Source of the DNA: Bosea sp. (in: a-proteobacteria)
GTDB lineage: Bacteria; Pseudomonadota; Alphaproteobacteria; Rhizobiales; Beijerinckiaceae
Reading direction: 5' to 3'
DNA: 64,000 nt
Assembly: GCA_023910605.1 (NCBI GenBank)
Contig: JAAVVV010000001.1
Coordinates: forward strand, 2,098,698 to 2,162,697
Every line of letters begins with the position of its first letter. The stretch's first letter is position 1. Shown here piece after piece: positions 40,259-49,380 of this stretch. The notes under the pieces are model-generated. The model saw nothing but the letters and a program-made list of their open reading frames with translations, was not told the DNA's origin and ran no database searches. The position numbers were made by a program, and so were the translations under genes.

Positions 40259-41088
40259 CCGACTTGATCGCCGATCCATCAGCCAAGCGTTCAGGCGAGG
40301 ACGAGATCGAGGCGTCGCGCGCGCCGCTCATCGAGCATCTCATCGAGCTGCGCTCGCGGCTGATCAAGTCGCTCGTTGCCTTCATCGTGCTGTTCTTCAT
40401 CTGCTTCGCCGGCGCGCAGCACATCTACAACGTTCTGGTCATGCCCTATGTCTGGGCGGCCGGCGGCGCGGCCAACGCCAAGCTGATCTACACGGCGCCG
40501 CTCGAATATCTCTTCACGCAGATCAAGATCGCGGCCTTCGGCGCGGGCTTCTTCGCGTTCCCCGTCATCGCCACGCAGATCTACAAGTTCGTGGCGCCCG
40601 GCCTTTACCGGAACGAGCGCGACGCGTTCCGGCCCTATCTGTTCGCCACGCCGATCTTCTTCGTGCTGGGCGCGGCCATGGTGTTCTTCTTCGCCATGCC
40701 GGTGCTGATGCAGTTCTCGATCGGGATGCAGCAGTCCGCTTCGGCCGAGCGGGCCGGAATCGAGCTGCTGCCCAAGGTCAGCGAATATCTCGCACTCATC
40801 ATGACGCTGGTCTTCGCCTTCGGGATCAGCTTCCAGCTCCCCGTGGTGCTGACGCTGCTCGGGCAGGCGGGCATCATCGATAGCCGGTTCCTCAAGGAAA
40901 AGCGGCGCTATGCCATCGTCTTCGTCTTCGTGGTGGCTGCGGTGCTCACCCCGCCCGATGTCATCAGCCAGCTCATGCTCGCCGTCCCGATGATCGTCCT
41001 TTACGAGGCCTCCGTCCTCTCTGTCGGCTATCTTGAGAAGAAGCGCGCCGCGAAGAAGGCGGCGGAGGATGCCGCAGCGGGCGTCTGA
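40255..41088 (+). CDS. tatC: Sec-independent translocase protein TatC
   Basis: A 277-residue polytopic protein with the six expected membrane helices. It has the conserved N-terminal segment PLIEHLIELRSRLIKSL and the late VVAAVLTPPDVISQLMLAVP motif. TatC binds the twin-arginine motif of substrates. Possible clients in this window include the kelch protein. The GTG start at 40255 overlaps tatB. The C-terminal KKRAAKKAAED tail is cytoplasmic. Confidence 0.97.
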   Translation: MTDLIADPSAKRSGEDEIEASRAPLIEHLIELRSRLIKSLVAFIVLFFICFAGAQHIYNVLVMPYVWAAGGAANAKLIYTAPLEYLFTQIKIAAFGAGFFAFPVIATQIYKFVAPGLYRNERDAFRPYLFATPIFFVLGAAMVFFFAMPVLMQFSIGMQQSASAERAGIELLPKVSEYLALIMTLVFAFGISFQLPVVLTLLGQAGIIDSRFLKEKRRYAIVFVFVVAAVLTPPDVISQLMLAVPMIVLYEASVLSVGYLEKKRAAKKAAEDAAAGV

Positions 41089-41184
41089 CGCCGCCGTCTG
41101 CGCTGGCAGGCCCGGTTCCCTCTCTGACAACTGGCGCTCGGCGCTCCGCGCTGCTATAGGGGCGGCCTGTTTCGGAGCACGGCC

Positions 41185-42486
41185 ATGCATGACATCAGAT
41201 GGATTCGCGAGAACGCAGCCGCGTTCGATCAGGCGCTGCTGAACCGGGGCGCCGAAGCGGTCTCCGGCGCCCTGTTCGCGCTTGATGACGCGCGCCGCAA
41301 GGCCATCGCCGACAACCAGACCGCGCAGGAGCGGCGCAATGCGCTGTCCAGGGAGATCGGCCAGGCCATGGGCCGCAAGGACCTCGCCGCCGCCGAGGCC
41401 CTGAAGGCCGAGGTCGCCCGGCTCAAGGAAACCGGCCCGGCGCTGGAAGCCGCCGAGCGCGAGGCCGCGCAGGCCCTGCATGACGCGCTGGCGGCCATTC
41501 CCAACATCCCGCAGGCGGACGTGCCCCTGGGCAAGGATGAGCATGGCAATGTGGTGCGCCATGTCCACGGCGAGAAGCCGGCGCTCTGGGGCGCGGAGTC
41601 GAACCAGCCCGCCAGGGAGCATTGGGAGCTGGGCGAGGCGCTCGGGCTCATGGACTTCGAGGCGGCTGCGCGCATGTCCGGCTCGCGCTTCGTGGTGCTG
41701 AAATCGGGCCTTGCCCGGCTGGAGCGCGCCATCGGCCAGTTCTTCCTCGACACGCACACCACCGGGCATGGCTACACCGAGGTCAACCCGCCGCTGCTGG
41801 TGCGGGATGAGGCCATGTTCGGCACGGCGCAACTGCCGAAGTTCCGTGAGGATCAGTTTCGGGCTGGCGACGAACACTGGCTCGTGCCCACTGCCGAGGT
41901 CCCGCTCACCAATCTCGTGCGGGAATCCATCCTCTCCGAGGCTGAGCTTCCCCTTCGCCTCACCGCGCTCACGCCCTGTTTCCGCGCGGAAGCGGGGTCT
42001 GCCGGGCGCGACACCAAGGGCATGCTGCGCCAGCACCAGTTCAATAAGGTCGAGCTGGTGTCGATCACCACGCCGGAGCGCTCGAACGACGAGCATGAGC
42101 GGATGCTCGCCTGCGCCGAGACGGTGCTGAAGAAGCTCGGCCTGCACTTCCGCACCATGGTGCTGTGCACCGGCGACATGGGCTTCGCCTCGACCAAGAC
42201 CTACGACATAGAGGTCTGGCTGCCGGGCCAGAAGGCCTATCGCGAGATCTCGTCGTGCTCGAATTGCGGGGATTTCCAGGCCCGCCGCATGCGCGCGCAA
42301 TATCGCCCCACTGAAGCAGGCAAGGGGGGCTTGCCCCATGTCCACACGCTTAACGGCTCGGGCGTCGCTGTGGGGCGCGCGCTGATCGCGGTGATGGAGA
42401 ACTACCAGAACCCTGACGGCTCGATCACCGTGCCGGATGTGCTGCTGCCCTACATGGGCGGCGTCACGCGCATCGCCCGCAGCTGA
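41185..42486 (+). CDS. serS: Seryl-tRNA synthetase
   Basis: A 433-residue class II synthetase. The N-terminal long coiled coil that grips the tRNA variable arm spans about residues 30-105. Motif 2 is in [19 protein letters not shown] and motif 3 in [24 protein letters not shown] sequence just upstream (41153-41160) could be part of a promoter, but no -35 box at proper spacing was found. The gene is followed by a 174-base gap with an inverted repeat before surE. Confidence 0.97.
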   Translation: MHDIRWIRENAAAFDQALLNRGAEAVSGALFALDDARRKAIADNQTAQERRNALSREIGQAMGRKDLAAAEALKAEVARLKETGPALEAAEREAAQALHDALAAIPNIPQADVPLGKDEHGNVVRHVHGEKPALWGAESNQPAREHWELGEALGLMDFEAAARMSGSRFVVLKSGLARLERAIGQFFLDTHTTGHGYTEVNPPLLVRDEAMFGTAQLPKFREDQFRAGDEHWLVPTAEVPLTNLVRESILSEAELPLRLTALTPCFRAEAGSAGRDTKGMLRQHQFNKVELVSITTPERSNDEHERMLACAETVLKKLGLHFRTMVLCTGDMGFASTKTYDIEVWLPGQKAYREISSCSNCGDFQARRMRAQYRPTEAGKGGLPHVHTLNGSGVAVGRALIAVMENYQNPDGSITVPDVLLPYMGGVTRIARS

Positions 42487-42505
42487 GCGCTCCCGAGGCC
42501 GCCAC

Positions 42506-42640
42506 GCTGCGCTTGCGATGACGGGGGAGCGGGGGCGCCGCTGCCTCGCTATGACGTGGCTGCGCACGGGCTCACCATGATCGCGCAGCATTCCCGCTTG
42601 AGGCGTCGCCCGTCATGGCGTAGCAGGACCGCATAGCACC
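42506..42640. repeat. Degenerate palindromic (REP-like) element between serS and surE
   Basis: The arms ATGACGGG (42518-42525) and CCCGTCAT (42609-42616) are perfect inverted repeats, flanked by imperfectly matching GC-rich sequence (GCTGCGCTTGCG on the left, GGCGTAGCAGG on the right). A third partial copy, CTCGCTATGACG, lies at about 42545-42556. The arms resemble the common rhizobial intergenic repeat that reads CGTCATTGCGAGCG, from memory. No gene is present. Confidence 0.45.
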
Positions 42641-42660
42641 GTAGCTCCTTGCAGGTTCCC

Positions 42661-43422
42661 ATGCGCATCCTGGTCACCAATGATGACGGCATCCACGCGC
42701 CCGGCCTGGCCGTGCTGGAGCGGGTGGCGCGCGCGCTAACCGACGATGTCTGGGTCATCGCGCCGGAGACGGATCAGTCCGGCGTGTCGCACTCGCTCTC
42801 GCTCAACGATCCGCTGCGGCTGCGCCAGATATCGCCGCGCCATTTCGCGGTGAAGGGCACGCCCACCGATTGCGTCATCATGGGCGTGCGGCAGGTCATG
42901 GCGGACCACCGCCCCGATCTGGTGCTCTCGGGCGTCAACCATGGCCAGAACGTGGCCGAGGACGTGACCTATTCGGGCACGATCGCCGCCGCCATGGAAG
43001 GCACGATCCTTGGCGTGCGCTCGATCGCGCTGAGCCAGGCCTACGGCGCCAAGGGCCGGGACGTGATCAACTGGAGTTGCGCCGAGACGCACGCGCCGGG
43101 CATCATCAAGCGGCTGCTGGCCGAGGGCATCCCGGACGACATCCTGCTCAACTTGAATTTCCCCGACTGCCTGCCCGAGGAGGTCGCCGGCGTGTCGGTC
43201 ACCGTGCAGGGGCGGCGCAACCAGAACCTCCTGCGCATCGATCCGCGCGAGGATGGCCGCGGCAAGCCCTATTACTGGATCGCCTTCCAGCGTGGGCGCA
43301 GCGAGCCCGCCAACGGCACCGACCTTCGCGCCATGCAGGAGCGCCGCATCTCGATCACGCCGCTCGAGCTCGACCTCACCCACGAGCCCACGCTCACCCG
43401 CCTTGCCATCGCCTTTGCCTGA
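42661..43422 (+). CDS. surE: 5'/3'-nucleotidase SurE
   Basis: A 253-residue stationary-phase survival protein with metal-dependent nucleoside monophosphatase activity. The metal site is Asp8-Asp9 in [13 protein letters not shown], Ser39 in TDQSGVSHS and the Asn in SGVNHGQN. The ATG at 42661 gives the exact family start; an in-frame ATG 12 bases upstream is less likely. Its stop overlaps the pcm start by one base, reproducing the surE-pcm-nlpD order known from E. coli. Confidence 0.97.
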   Translation: MRILVTNDDGIHAPGLAVLERVARALTDDVWVIAPETDQSGVSHSLSLNDPLRLRQISPRHFAVKGTPTDCVIMGVRQVMADHRPDLVLSGVNHGQNVAEDVTYSGTIAAAMEGTILGVRSIALSQAYGAKGRDVINWSCAETHAPGIIKRLLAEGIPDDILLNLNFPDCLPEEVAGVSVTVQGRRNQNLLRIDPREDGRGKPYYWIAFQRGRSEPANGTDLRAMQERRISITPLELDLTHEPTLTRLAIAFA

Positions 43423-44105
43423 TGAGTGATCTCGCGGTCGACGATCCTGATCAGGACGAGCCGCTGGCGGACGGCGCCAGGACGCTGCAGTTCCTGCTGG
43501 CGCTGCGCGCCCAGGGCGTGAGCGATCTGCAAGTGCTGCGCGCCATGGAGCGCGTCTCGCGGGTCATCTTCGCGCCCACGCGCTATGCCGACCTGTCGCG
43601 CACCGATGTCTCGATTCCGCTCGCCTGCGGCCAGACCATGACCCCGCCCTCCATTGTGGCGTCATTCCTCGTGTCGCTCGGCATCGAGCCTGGCCAGCGC
43701 GTGCTCGAAGTCGGCACCGGCTCGGGCTATGTCACCGCGCTGATGACGGCGATGGGCGTGCATGTCGTCTCGCTTGAGCGCTTCCACTCGCTGGCGCTGG
43801 CGGCCTATGAGCGGCTCAACAGGCTCGGCATGCGGGCGGTCGAACTCCAGCATGGCGATGGCCTGCAGGCCGCACGCCTGCTCGGCCGCTTCGATCGCGT
43901 CATCCTCAATGGCGTGGTCGACACCATCCCGGAGAACCTGCTCCAGCGCCTCGTTCCCGGCGGGCGTCTGGTCGGCGCGCTCAGGGTGGAGGGCGTTCCG
44001 CGCAAGGTCGTGGTCAACCGCGTCGGTGACAATGCGGTCGATCACCAGCTTGGCCCGGCAATCCGCCTGACGCCGCTGACGCCGGGTGTTGCGACGACCC
44101 TTTGA
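43422..44105 (+). CDS. pcm: Protein-L-isoaspartate O-methyltransferase
   Basis: A 227-residue SAM-dependent repair enzyme that methylates isoaspartyl residues in aged proteins. The SAM-binding loop is VLEVGTGSGYVTALM. The motif TDVSIPLACGQTMTPPSIVA shows the usual substrate-side segment. A ~35-residue N-terminal extension precedes the core. The start ATG overlaps the surE stop. The NGVVDTIPENLLQ segment replaces the more usual GAP/TAA-type motif, a small deviation. Confidence 0.9.
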   Translation: MSDLAVDDPDQDEPLADGARTLQFLLALRAQGVSDLQVLRAMERVSRVIFAPTRYADLSRTDVSIPLACGQTMTPPSIVASFLVSLGIEPGQRVLEVGTGSGYVTALMTAMGVHVVSLERFHSLALAAYERLNRLGMRAVELQHGDGLQAARLLGRFDRVILNGVVDTIPENLLQRLVPGGRLVGALRVEGVPRKVVVNRVGDNAVDHQLGPAIRLTPLTPGVATTL

Positions 44106-44259
44106 GGAGCGGGGAGGCCATCCGGCTCAGGCCTGGCCGACACTCCCCCGGAAACCTCAAGTTTCCTGTCGATTCATTCACCTCGGAAAGGGTTTCGTAA
44201 CCTAAATCCGCTTTTAATGATGGCAGTAGTTTCTGTTGCGTAATCTGCGGTGCGTGCTG

Positions 44260-46020
44260 ATGCGTCTGACGTCAAAAGTTCTTCGTTTTTCGGCTTTGAG
44301 CCGCGTTGCAGCGGCTGCCTTGATGGCCGGGGCGCTGGGTGCATGCAGCTCCGATGTGGCCCGTTTTTCCGATAATCCTTTCGGCAATCCGTTCAGGGCG
44401 AGCGGCTCCGGCGTGGACCGCACGGCGACAGGGAGCGTCGTGCGCCCGGTCCAGCGCGGCGACTCGCAGCCCGAGACGAATGTCGCCCTTGGGGCCCGTT
44501 CCGTGGGTCGCGTCACGGCTCGGCCGCTTGCGGCCCCCATGGTCACCGGCTCGGTGCCTTCGGCGTCCCGTGCGTCCCGCGCGCCCAGCGCTGTCGATCT
44601 GGCCTCCACGGCCTCCACAGTTTCCACGACGCGCGCTCCGGCCGGCTGGTCCGCTGAAGGCGGCACTCAGGTCGTCGTCGCCGAGGGCGAGACCGCTCAA
44701 ACCCTTTCCTCGCGCTATGGTGTCCCGGCCTCGGCGATCCTGGCGGCGAACGGTCTTGGCGGCGGCGCGCGCCTCGCTCCGGGCTCGCGCATCACAATCC
44801 CGGTTTACAATGCCGCTGGCGCGCCGGCTGCCGCCGCAGCCCAGCCCGCAGCCCAGCCCGTCGCGGCGGTGCCTGCCATCCCGTCCGCTGCGGCTCCGAT
44901 GATGCAGCGCCCGGCACCTGTCCGCGCTCCGACGCCGCCTGCTGCTGCTGCTGCTGCGACTGCCCGCCCGGCAGCCCCGCCGCCGCGCGTGGCCGCCGCC
45001 GCGCCGCCGCGCCAGGCTCCGGTGACACGCGCCGAGCCGCGCGTGGCCGCCTCTGCGCCGCCGCGCCAGGCTCCGGTGATACGCGCCGAGCCGCGCGTGG
45101 CCGCCGCTGCGCCGCCGCGCCAGGCTCCGGTGACACGCGCCGAGCCGCGCGTGGCCGCCGCTGCGCCGCCGCGCGAGGCTCCGGTGACACGCATCGTGCC
45201 GCCTGCGCCCGTCGCCGCGCCCAAGCCCGTCGCCTCCGCATCGGCCGACGCGGCCCGTGAGCGGGCCCGTGCCCAGGCTGAGGCGTCCCGCGCCCGCGCC
45301 GAGGTCGTGCGCCAGCAGGACGCAGTCAGCGCGCGCGCCGACGCCGAAGCCGCCACACGTCGCGCCGCAGAGGCCAAGGCAAGCGCGGACGCCGAGAAGG
45401 CCCGTCTGGCCGAAATCCGCGCTCGCACCGATGCAGAGCGCGTCAAGGCGGCCGAGGCTCGCAAGACTGCCGAAAGCGAACGCGTGAAGGCCGCGGAAGC
45501 CAAGGCCAAGGCCGAAACCGAACGCCGCATGCAGGCGGACGCCAAGCTGAAGGCCGAGCGCACGGCCCGCCAGCAAGCCGCAGTCCCCCGCGCCGCAGCT
45601 GATCCCGCACCCACGGCGAGCATTGCCAAGGACGAGCCAAAGGCGGCGCCGACCGCCGATTTCCGCTGGCCCGCGCGCGGCCGCGTCATCACCGGCTTCA
45701 CCGGCAAGGGCGCCAATGAAGGCATCAACATCGCGGTGCCGGAAGGCACGCCGGTCAAGGCGGCCGGAGATGGTGTGGTGGCCTATTCAGGCAACGAGCT
45801 GAAGGGCTATGGCAACCTCGTGCTGATCCGCCACGACAATGGCTATGTCTCCGCCTACGCTCACAATGGCGACCTGAACGTGAAGCGGGGCGAAAAGGTG
45901 AACCGCGGCCAGGTGATCGCCCGCTCCGGCCAGACCGGCAACGTGTCCACGCCCCAACTTCATTTCGAGATCCGCAAGGGCTCCAACCCTGTCGATCCCA
46001 TGCCCTACCTCAACAACTGA
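44260..46020 (+). CDS. nlpD: NlpD-like lipoprotein with LysM and degenerate LytM (M23) domains
   Basis: A 586-residue envelope lipoprotein (lipobox LGAC, Cys29). A LysM glycan-binding domain spans about 135-183. An Ala/Pro linker with four 18-residue repeats (243-314) and a charged Ala/Glu/Arg coiled-coil stretch (about 328-444) follow, then a LytM fold (468-586). In the LytM fold the HxxxD zinc motif reads Asn486-Glu-Gly-Ile-Asn490 and the HxH motif reads Gln566-Leu-His568. It is therefore probably not an active endopeptidase but an amidase activator like NlpD/EnvC. The position after surE-pcm matches E. coli nlpD. ATG 44260 is preferred; a TTG at 44236 would add eight residues. Confidence 0.88.
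   Translation: MRLTSKVLRFSALSRVAAAALMAGALGACSSDVARFSDNPFGNPFRASGSGVDRTATGSVVRPVQRGDSQPETNVALGARSVGRVTARPLAAPMVTGSVPSASRASRAPSAVDLASTASTVSTTRAPAGWSAEGGTQVVVAEGETAQTLSSRYGVPASAILAANGLGGGARLAPGSRITIPVYNAAGAPAAAAAQPAAQPVAAVPAIPSAAAPMMQRPAPVRAPTPPAAAAAATARPAAPPPRVAAAAPPRQAPVTRAEPRVAASAPPRQAPVIRAEPRVAAAAPPRQAPVTRAEPRVAAAAPPREAPVTRIVPPAPVAAPKPVASASADAARERARAQAEASRARAEVVRQQDAVSARADAEAATRRAAEAKASADAEKARLAEIRARTDAERVKAAEARKTAESERVKAAEAKAKAETERRMQADAKLKAERTARQQAAVPRAAADPAPTASIAKDEPKAAPTADFRWPARGRVITGFTGKGANEGINIAVPEGTPVKAAGDGVVAYSGNELKGYGNLVLIRHDNGYVSAYAHNGDLNVKRGEKVNRGQVIARSGQTGNVSTPQLHFEIRKGSNPVDPMPYLNN
44986..45201 (+). repeat. Four 54-base tandem repeats inside the nlpD-like gene
   Basis: Four in-frame 54-base copies start at 44986, 45040, 45094 and 45148. 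Each encodes an 18-residue unit close to RVAAAAPPRQAPVTRAEP, with only a few substitutions; the last copy diverges at its end (TRIVPP). They lengthen the Pro/Ala linker between the LysM and coiled-coil regions. Confidence 0.95.
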
Positions 46021-46075
46021 GGGCAGTGCCAGAGTTCGGCCGGCGCTCGCGAGACCCTTGTGCCGGTCGTGAACG

Positions 46076-46123
46076 AGAGACGGGACGGTCCCAGGAAAGG
46101 CCGTTCCCGTCTCTGATCGTTTT
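46076..46123 (+). terminator. Intrinsic terminator of the surE-pcm-nlpD operon
   Basis: Perfect ten-base stem AGAGACGGGA (46076-46085) with TCCCGTCTCT (46105-46114), extended inside by CGG/CCG. TTTT follows at 46120-46123. It lies 56 bases after the nlpD-like stop and faces the convergent DUF815 gene. Confidence 0.75.
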
Positions 46124-46145
46124 CCGCAAGGCTGCGCGGCTTCTC

Positions 46146-47027
46146 TCAGTCGAGGCGCATGTCCAGCCGGCCGGCAAGATCGGTGATGTATTGCCAGGCC
46201 GTGCGGCCTGAACGGCTGCCCCGCGTCGTGGCCCATTCGAGCGCGTCGCGCCGCAGGTCCTCGCCGTCGATGGCGAGCTTGAAGTGGCGTGCGTAGCCTG
46301 AGACCATGTCGAGATACTCATCCTGGCTGCACTTGTGGAAGCCCAGCCACAGGCCGAACCTGTCCGACAGCGAAACTTTCTCTTCGATAGCTTCGCCCGG
46401 GTTGATGGAGGTGGAGCGCTCATTCTCCATCATGTCGCGCGGCAGCAGATGCCGCCGGTTTGAGGTGGCGTAGAACGCCACATTGCCGGGCCGCCCCTCG
46501 ACGCCGCCATCAAGCGCCGCTTTCAGCGATTTGTAGGAGGTGTCGTCATGATCGAAGGACAAATCATCGCAGAACACGATGAAGCGGTGCGGATCGGGCC
46601 GCAGCAGGCTCATCAGCTGCGGAAGGCTTTCGATGTCCTCGCGATGAATCTCGATCAACTTCAGCCGTGTGGGGCCCAGCCCGCGCGCATTGATGTCGGC
46701 ATGCACGGCCTTCACCAGCGATGACTTGCCCATGCCGCGCGCGCCCCAGAGCAGCACGTTGTTGGCCGGCAGCCCCTTCGCGAAGCGTTCGGTGTTCTCC
46801 GCCAGCAGGTCTCGGACCCGGTCTACGCCCTTGAGCAGGCCGAGCGCGACGCGGTTCACCAGCGGCACCGGCTGAAGCCGCTGGTCGCGCGCCTGCCAGA
46901 CGAAGGCATCGGCCGCGGCAAGGTCCGCCCGTGCCGGCGCGGGCGGAGCGATGCGGTCCAGCGCGTCCGCGATGCGGGCGAGCAGCGTGAGGGTCGGGTC
47001 GGCGGCGGGTCCGGTGATCTGGGTCAT
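46146..47027 (-). CDS. DUF815 AAA+ ATPase
   Basis: A 293-residue ATPase of the DUF815 family. Walker A is WGARGMGKSS near residue 97 and Walker B is FIVFCDDLSF. A downstream arginine-rich SNRRHLLPRDMMENE segment and KVSLSDRFGLWLGF follow, consistent with an AAA+ helical lid. The biological role of the family is not established. It is convergent with the nlpD-like gene and divergent from yajC; this position next to yajC is conserved in Hyphomicrobiales. ATG 47027 is used. Confidence 0.88.
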   Translation of the reverse strand: MTQITGPAADPTLTLLARIADALDRIAPPAPARADLAAADAFVWQARDQRLQPVPLVNRVALGLLKGVDRVRDLLAENTERFAKGLPANNVLLWGARGMGKSSLVKAVHADINARGLGPTRLKLIEIHREDIESLPQLMSLLRPDPHRFIVFCDDLSFDHDDTSYKSLKAALDGGVEGRPGNVAFYATSNRRHLLPRDMMENERSTSINPGEAIEEKVSLSDRFGLWLGFHKCSQDEYLDMVSGYARHFKLAIDGEDLRRDALEWATTRGSRSGRTAWQYITDLAGRLDMRLD

Positions 47028-47164
47028 GGCCTTGGGTGCGGATCTCGAACAGGCAGGGTCCCCGCGCCGGATAGGCTGCGGGAGGGCGGGGCGGGCGCGG
47101 GGCCCGCAGGCTCTCTAGCCGCAAATCACGCTCATGGGGAGGTCATCGTGGCATGGCGGCTTGC

Positions 47165-47214
47165 GACAAGGCTTGTCGATCCTTGTGATTGATTTCGCCC
47201 ACACCTTGGATAAT
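47165..47214 (+). promoter_or_regulatory. Candidate yajC promoter with an upstream palindrome
   Basis: GATAAT at 47209-47214 matches the -10 consensus; the -35 is unclear (TTGTGA lies 20 bases upstream). The 13-base palindrome GACAAGGCTTGTC lies at 47165-47177 just upstream. It could control yajC or the divergent DUF815 gene. Confidence 0.35.
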
Positions 47215-47279
47215 AGTCCGCCGCGAAATCCGCCCCGCTTCGGGCCGGGCCGTTCTACGCTCCCTTGTGAGGTGCTGTC

Positions 47280-47621
47280 TTGATTACCCCTGCTTTTGCG
47301 CAAGCCCCCGGTGGTGGCGGCGCGGACATCTTCATGTCCCTCGTGCCGTTCATCCTGATCTTCGTGATCATGTGGTTCCTCATCATCCGCCCGCAGCAGA
47401 AGCGGATGAAGGAGCACCGGGAGCTGATCTCGAACGTGCGCCGCGGCGACACCATCGTGACCTCTGGCGGCATGATCGCAAAGGTCACCAAGGTGTTGGA
47501 CGATGGCGAGGTGGAGGCCGAGATCGCTGACGGCGTGAAGGCGCGTTTCGTGAAGTCGATGATCCAGGACGTTCGCGCCAAGGGCGAGCCGGTGAAGGAC
47601 AAGGACACGGCGAAGTCCTGA
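47280..47621 (+). CDS. yajC: Preprotein translocase subunit YajC
   Basis: A 113-residue protein with one membrane helix (about residues 19-38, MSLVPFILIFVIMWFLIIRP), followed by the QQKRMKEH segment and a small soluble domain (RRGDTIVTSGGMIAKVTKV). It associates with SecDF. The start is TTG at 47280, giving MITPAFAQA, the usual family N-terminus, with GAGGTG upstream. It precedes secD by 160 bases. Confidence 0.95.
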   Translation: MITPAFAQAPGGGGADIFMSLVPFILIFVIMWFLIIRPQQKRMKEHRELISNVRRGDTIVTSGGMIAKVTKVLDDGEVEAEIADGVKARFVKSMIQDVRAKGEPVKDKDTAKS

Positions 47622-47637
47622 TCCCGCCTGGTTCGGC

Positions 47638-47655
47638 GCGCCGCCTCGGCGGCGC
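47638..47655 (+). terminator. Short GC hairpin between yajC and secD
   Basis: Seven-base perfect stem GCGCCGC/GCGGCGC with loop CTCG, 17 bases after the yajC stop, no T-run. It may only tune or protect the transcript between yajC and secD. Confidence 0.3.
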
Positions 47656-47781
47656 AGCAAGGTCCGCATGTGCAGCCATTCCAGCTGTCCATCGCGGGCC
47701 AATCGCCGCATATGAGCACTGCACACAGGCACTCTCGCGCTCGAGGGCAGCCAGACCCGACATGAAGAGGCTGACGCAGCC

Positions 47782-49371
47782 ATGATGCGCATTTCGAGGA
47801 TCAAGTCGATCCTGATCATTCTCGTGACAGCGATCGGCTGCATCCTGGCCTTGCCCAGCCTGATGTCGGAACAGAGGCGCGCCAGCGTTTATGGGGCCTT
47901 GCCCTCATGGGTGCCGCAGAAGGCGGTTTCGCTCGGCCTGGACCTTCAGGGCGGCGCTCATGTGCTTTTGGAAATCGACAAGCCCGATCTGATCCGCTCC
48001 ATGTCGACCCAGTTGCGCGATGATGTGCGCCGGGTGCTGCGCGAGGAGCGGGCGGCGCTGCAGGGCGGCATCATCATGCAGCCGCGTGGCGTGCAGTTCC
48101 GCATCCCTCAGGCGGATGACCGTGCGCGCGCCATGCCGAAGCTGCGCGAGCTTGCCCAGCCTGTCGGCCAGCAGCTTTTCGGGCCTACGGGCAACCAGTC
48201 GATCGACATCACCGAGAGCCCGGACGGCCAGATCACCATGGCCTATAGCGAACTCGGCCTCAACGAGCGCATCCGCCGCGTCGGCCAGCAGACCATCGAG
48301 GTCATCGAGCGGCGCATCAACATCGACGGCACCAAGGAGCCCTCGATCCAGCGGCAGGGCCTTGACCGCATCCTTGTGCAGGTCCCGGGCCTGACCGATC
48401 CCCAGCAGCTCAAGGAGCGGCTTGGCCGCACCGCCAAGCTCCAGTTCCGCTTCGTGGCCGAGGCCGGCGCCGCCGACACCGAATCGATGCGCAACCGCGA
48501 CACGGGCCAGCTCGTGGGCGTGGAGCGCTCGGTGATCGTTGAGGGCGAGGACCTGATCGACGCGCAGGCCGCCTTCGACCAGCGCACGGGCCAGCCCATC
48601 GTCAATTTCCGCTTCAACATTCGCGGTTCTCAGCGTTTCGGCGACGCCACGACGCGCGGCGTCGGCCGTCAGCTCGCGATCGTGCTCGACAATGAGGTGA
48701 TCTCCGCTCCCGTGGTCCAGACGCCGATCACGGGCGGTTCGGGCCAGATCTCGGGTTCCTTCACGGTGGAGCAGGTGAACAATCTCTCGCTGCTGCTCAG
48801 GGCCGGCGCGTTGCCAGCGCGGCTTTCGATCATCGAGGAGCGCACCGTTGGCGCCGGCCTTGGCGCGGATTCGATCCGCGCCGGGGTGCTGGCCTCCTAT
48901 CTCGCCACCATCCTTGTGGCTGTGTTCATGATCGCGACCTATGGCTTCTTCGGGGTCGTCGCGGTCGTCGCGGTAACCTTCAACGTGTTCATGCTGCTGG
49001 GGCTGCTGTCGGTCATCGGCGCCACGCTGACATTGCCAGGGATCGCCGGCATCGTGCTGACCGTCGGCATGGCGGTCGACTCGAACGTGCTGATCTATGA
49101 GCGGGTCCGGGAGGAAGCGCGGCTGGGACGCTCGGCGATTTCCTCGCTTGATGCCGGCTTCGAACGAGCTTTCAGCACGATTCTGGACGCCAACCTGACC
49201 ACGCTGATCGCTGCCATGGTCCTGTTCTTCCTTGGTACAGGTCCGGTTCGTGGCTTCGCTGTGACGCTCTCGCTTGGCATCTTCACCACCGTCTTCACCG
49301 CCTTCACCTTGAGCCGCCTGATGATCGCGACCTGGTATCGCTGGCGCAGGCCCTCCAAAGTCGAGATTTGA
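47782..49371 (+). CDS. secD: Protein translocase subunit SecD
   Basis: A 529-residue SecD. It has an N-terminal membrane helix (SILIILVTAIGCILALPSL) and the conserved LGLDLQGGAHVLLEID segment. The periplasmic P1 region includes DRILVQVPGLTDPQQLKE. The C-terminal RND-like bundle carries GMAVDSNVLIYERVREE. With SecF it uses the proton gradient to drive late protein export. It lies 9 bases upstream of secF. Confidence 0.97.
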   Translation: MMRISRIKSILIILVTAIGCILALPSLMSEQRRASVYGALPSWVPQKAVSLGLDLQGGAHVLLEIDKPDLIRSMSTQLRDDVRRVLREERAALQGGIIMQPRGVQFRIPQADDRARAMPKLRELAQPVGQQLFGPTGNQSIDITESPDGQITMAYSELGLNERIRRVGQQTIEVIERRINIDGTKEPSIQRQGLDRILVQVPGLTDPQQLKERLGRTAKLQFRFVAEAGAADTESMRNRDTGQLVGVERSVIVEGEDLIDAQAAFDQRTGQPIVNFRFNIRGSQRFGDATTRGVGRQLAIVLDNEVISAPVVQTPITGGSGQISGSFTVEQVNNLSLLLRAGALPARLSIIEERTVGAGLGADSIRAGVLASYLATILVAVFMIATYGFFGVVAVVAVTFNVFMLLGLLSVIGATLTLPGIAGIVLTVGMAVDSNVLIYERVREEARLGRSAISSLDAGFERAFSTILDANLTTLIAAMVLFFLGTGPVRGFAVTLSLGIFTTVFTAFTLSRLMIATWYRWRRPSKVEI

Positions 49372-49380
49372 GGTTCAACC

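Noticed and set aside
41110..41160. serS promoter built from CTGACA and CTATAG
   Set aside because: The spacing is 24 bases, too long for a sigma-70 promoter, so no promoter is called.
40291..42591. Minus-strand open frame of 766 codons across tatC and serS
   Set aside because: Both plus-strand genes are unmistakable and the antisense frame lacks any recognisable domain.
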